Origin: Salinicoccus albus DSM 19776
GTDB taxonomy: Bacteria; Bacillota; Bacilli; Staphylococcales; Salinicoccaceae
Assembly (NCBI RefSeq): GCF_000385175.1
Contig: NZ_ARQJ01000030.1
Span: 108,037 to 172,036, forward strand
Direction: 5' to 3'
Length of the DNA: 64,000 nucleotides
Under the pieces are notes generated by a model. It was not told where the DNA came from and made no database searches. It worked only from the letters and a program-made list of their open reading frames with translations. How positions within the stretch are numbered: the first letter of the stretch is position 1; each line of letters starts with the position of its first letter. A program made the position numbers and the translations under genes. Below are positions 63,901 through 64,000 of this stretch, piece after piece.

Positions 63901-64000
63901 CGTCTCGGGCTTGAGAAATCGACGAGGCCGAGAAAGGGCGGAGTCTCAGGCTTGAGAAATTGACGAGGCCGAGAAAGGGCGGAGTCCCGGGCTTGAGAAA
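63901..64000. repeat. Second array of the 41-bp repeat family (continues past the window)
   Basis: GACGAGGCCGAGAAA recurs at 63921 and 63962, 41 bp apart, as in the array at 1931-2230. The rest of each unit differs (GGGCGGAGTCTCAGGCTTGAG) but keeps CTC-GG-TTGAG at the same offset. It starts at the base after the NERD stop codon. Confidence 0.9.

Overview
The window looks like a chromosomal segment of a Gram-positive coccus of the Staphylococcaceae. The block pncB-nadE, UPF0316 and NETI proteins, purB, pcrB-pcrA-ligA-camS, putP, gatCAB, dgkB and rlmD is a core gene order I associate with staphylococci. Base composition of the core (mid-40s % GC by eye) and the salt-adapted flavour suggest a Salinicoccus-like genus rather than Staphylococcus itself; this is inference, not a database match.

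Layout. 1-5 kb: a trans-sulfuration enzyme (cut by the window edge), a DapA-like aldolase that appears to lose its last helix at a 41-bp tandem repeat array, and a divergent GlcNAc module (nagA/nagE). 5-7.6 kb: an iron alcohol dehydrogenase and a PlcR-like HTH-TPR regulator divergent from a 59-residue secreted peptide gene, a candidate peptide quorum-sensing pair. 7.7-17 kb: housekeeping and stress genes (Nudix, YjbQ, Zur-boxed zinc lipoprotein, a cysteine-poor L33, an atypical FolD, a LexA-boxed YolD, 6-phosphogluconolactonase, PpaC, a PncA-like hydrolase, an MFS carrier). 17-38 kb: the conserved core above. 38-46.4 kb: DUS, a DHFR-like protein, a cysteine synthase-type enzyme, an ABC ATPase, an MhqO-like dioxygenase, a second RlmD-type methylase, and a butanediol-dehydrogenase-like SDR.

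46.4-52.3 kb is an AT-rich accessory island between the SDR gene and an RND pump. It holds a frameshifted replication-type gene, a replication-relaxation-like protein, a ribbon-helix-helix protein, tiny overlapping ORFs, and three divergent pairs in which a small Sec-secreted protein on the minus strand faces a small membrane protein on the plus strand. Two pairs carry clear disabling lesions (an amber codon, a frameshift, a lost start); only the middle pair is intact. It reads as a decaying integrated plasmid carrying a secreted-toxin/immunity-like family.

52.4-64 kb: an RND permease with a frameshifted TetR gene beside it, a beta-glucuronidase operon (GPH symporter, GH2 enzyme, YciI-like protein, tartronate-semialdehyde-reductase-like enzyme) behind two matching operators and a cre site, then an HD protein, Ohr, and a NERD nuclease-domain protein whose stop codon abuts a second array of the same 41-bp repeat family.

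The most promising novelties are the PlcR/PapR-like pair at 6357-7539, the three secreted/membrane pairs at 47.9-51.4 kb, and the 41-bp repeat family found at both ends of the window. No rRNA, tRNA, CRISPR array or intact insertion sequence was seen.
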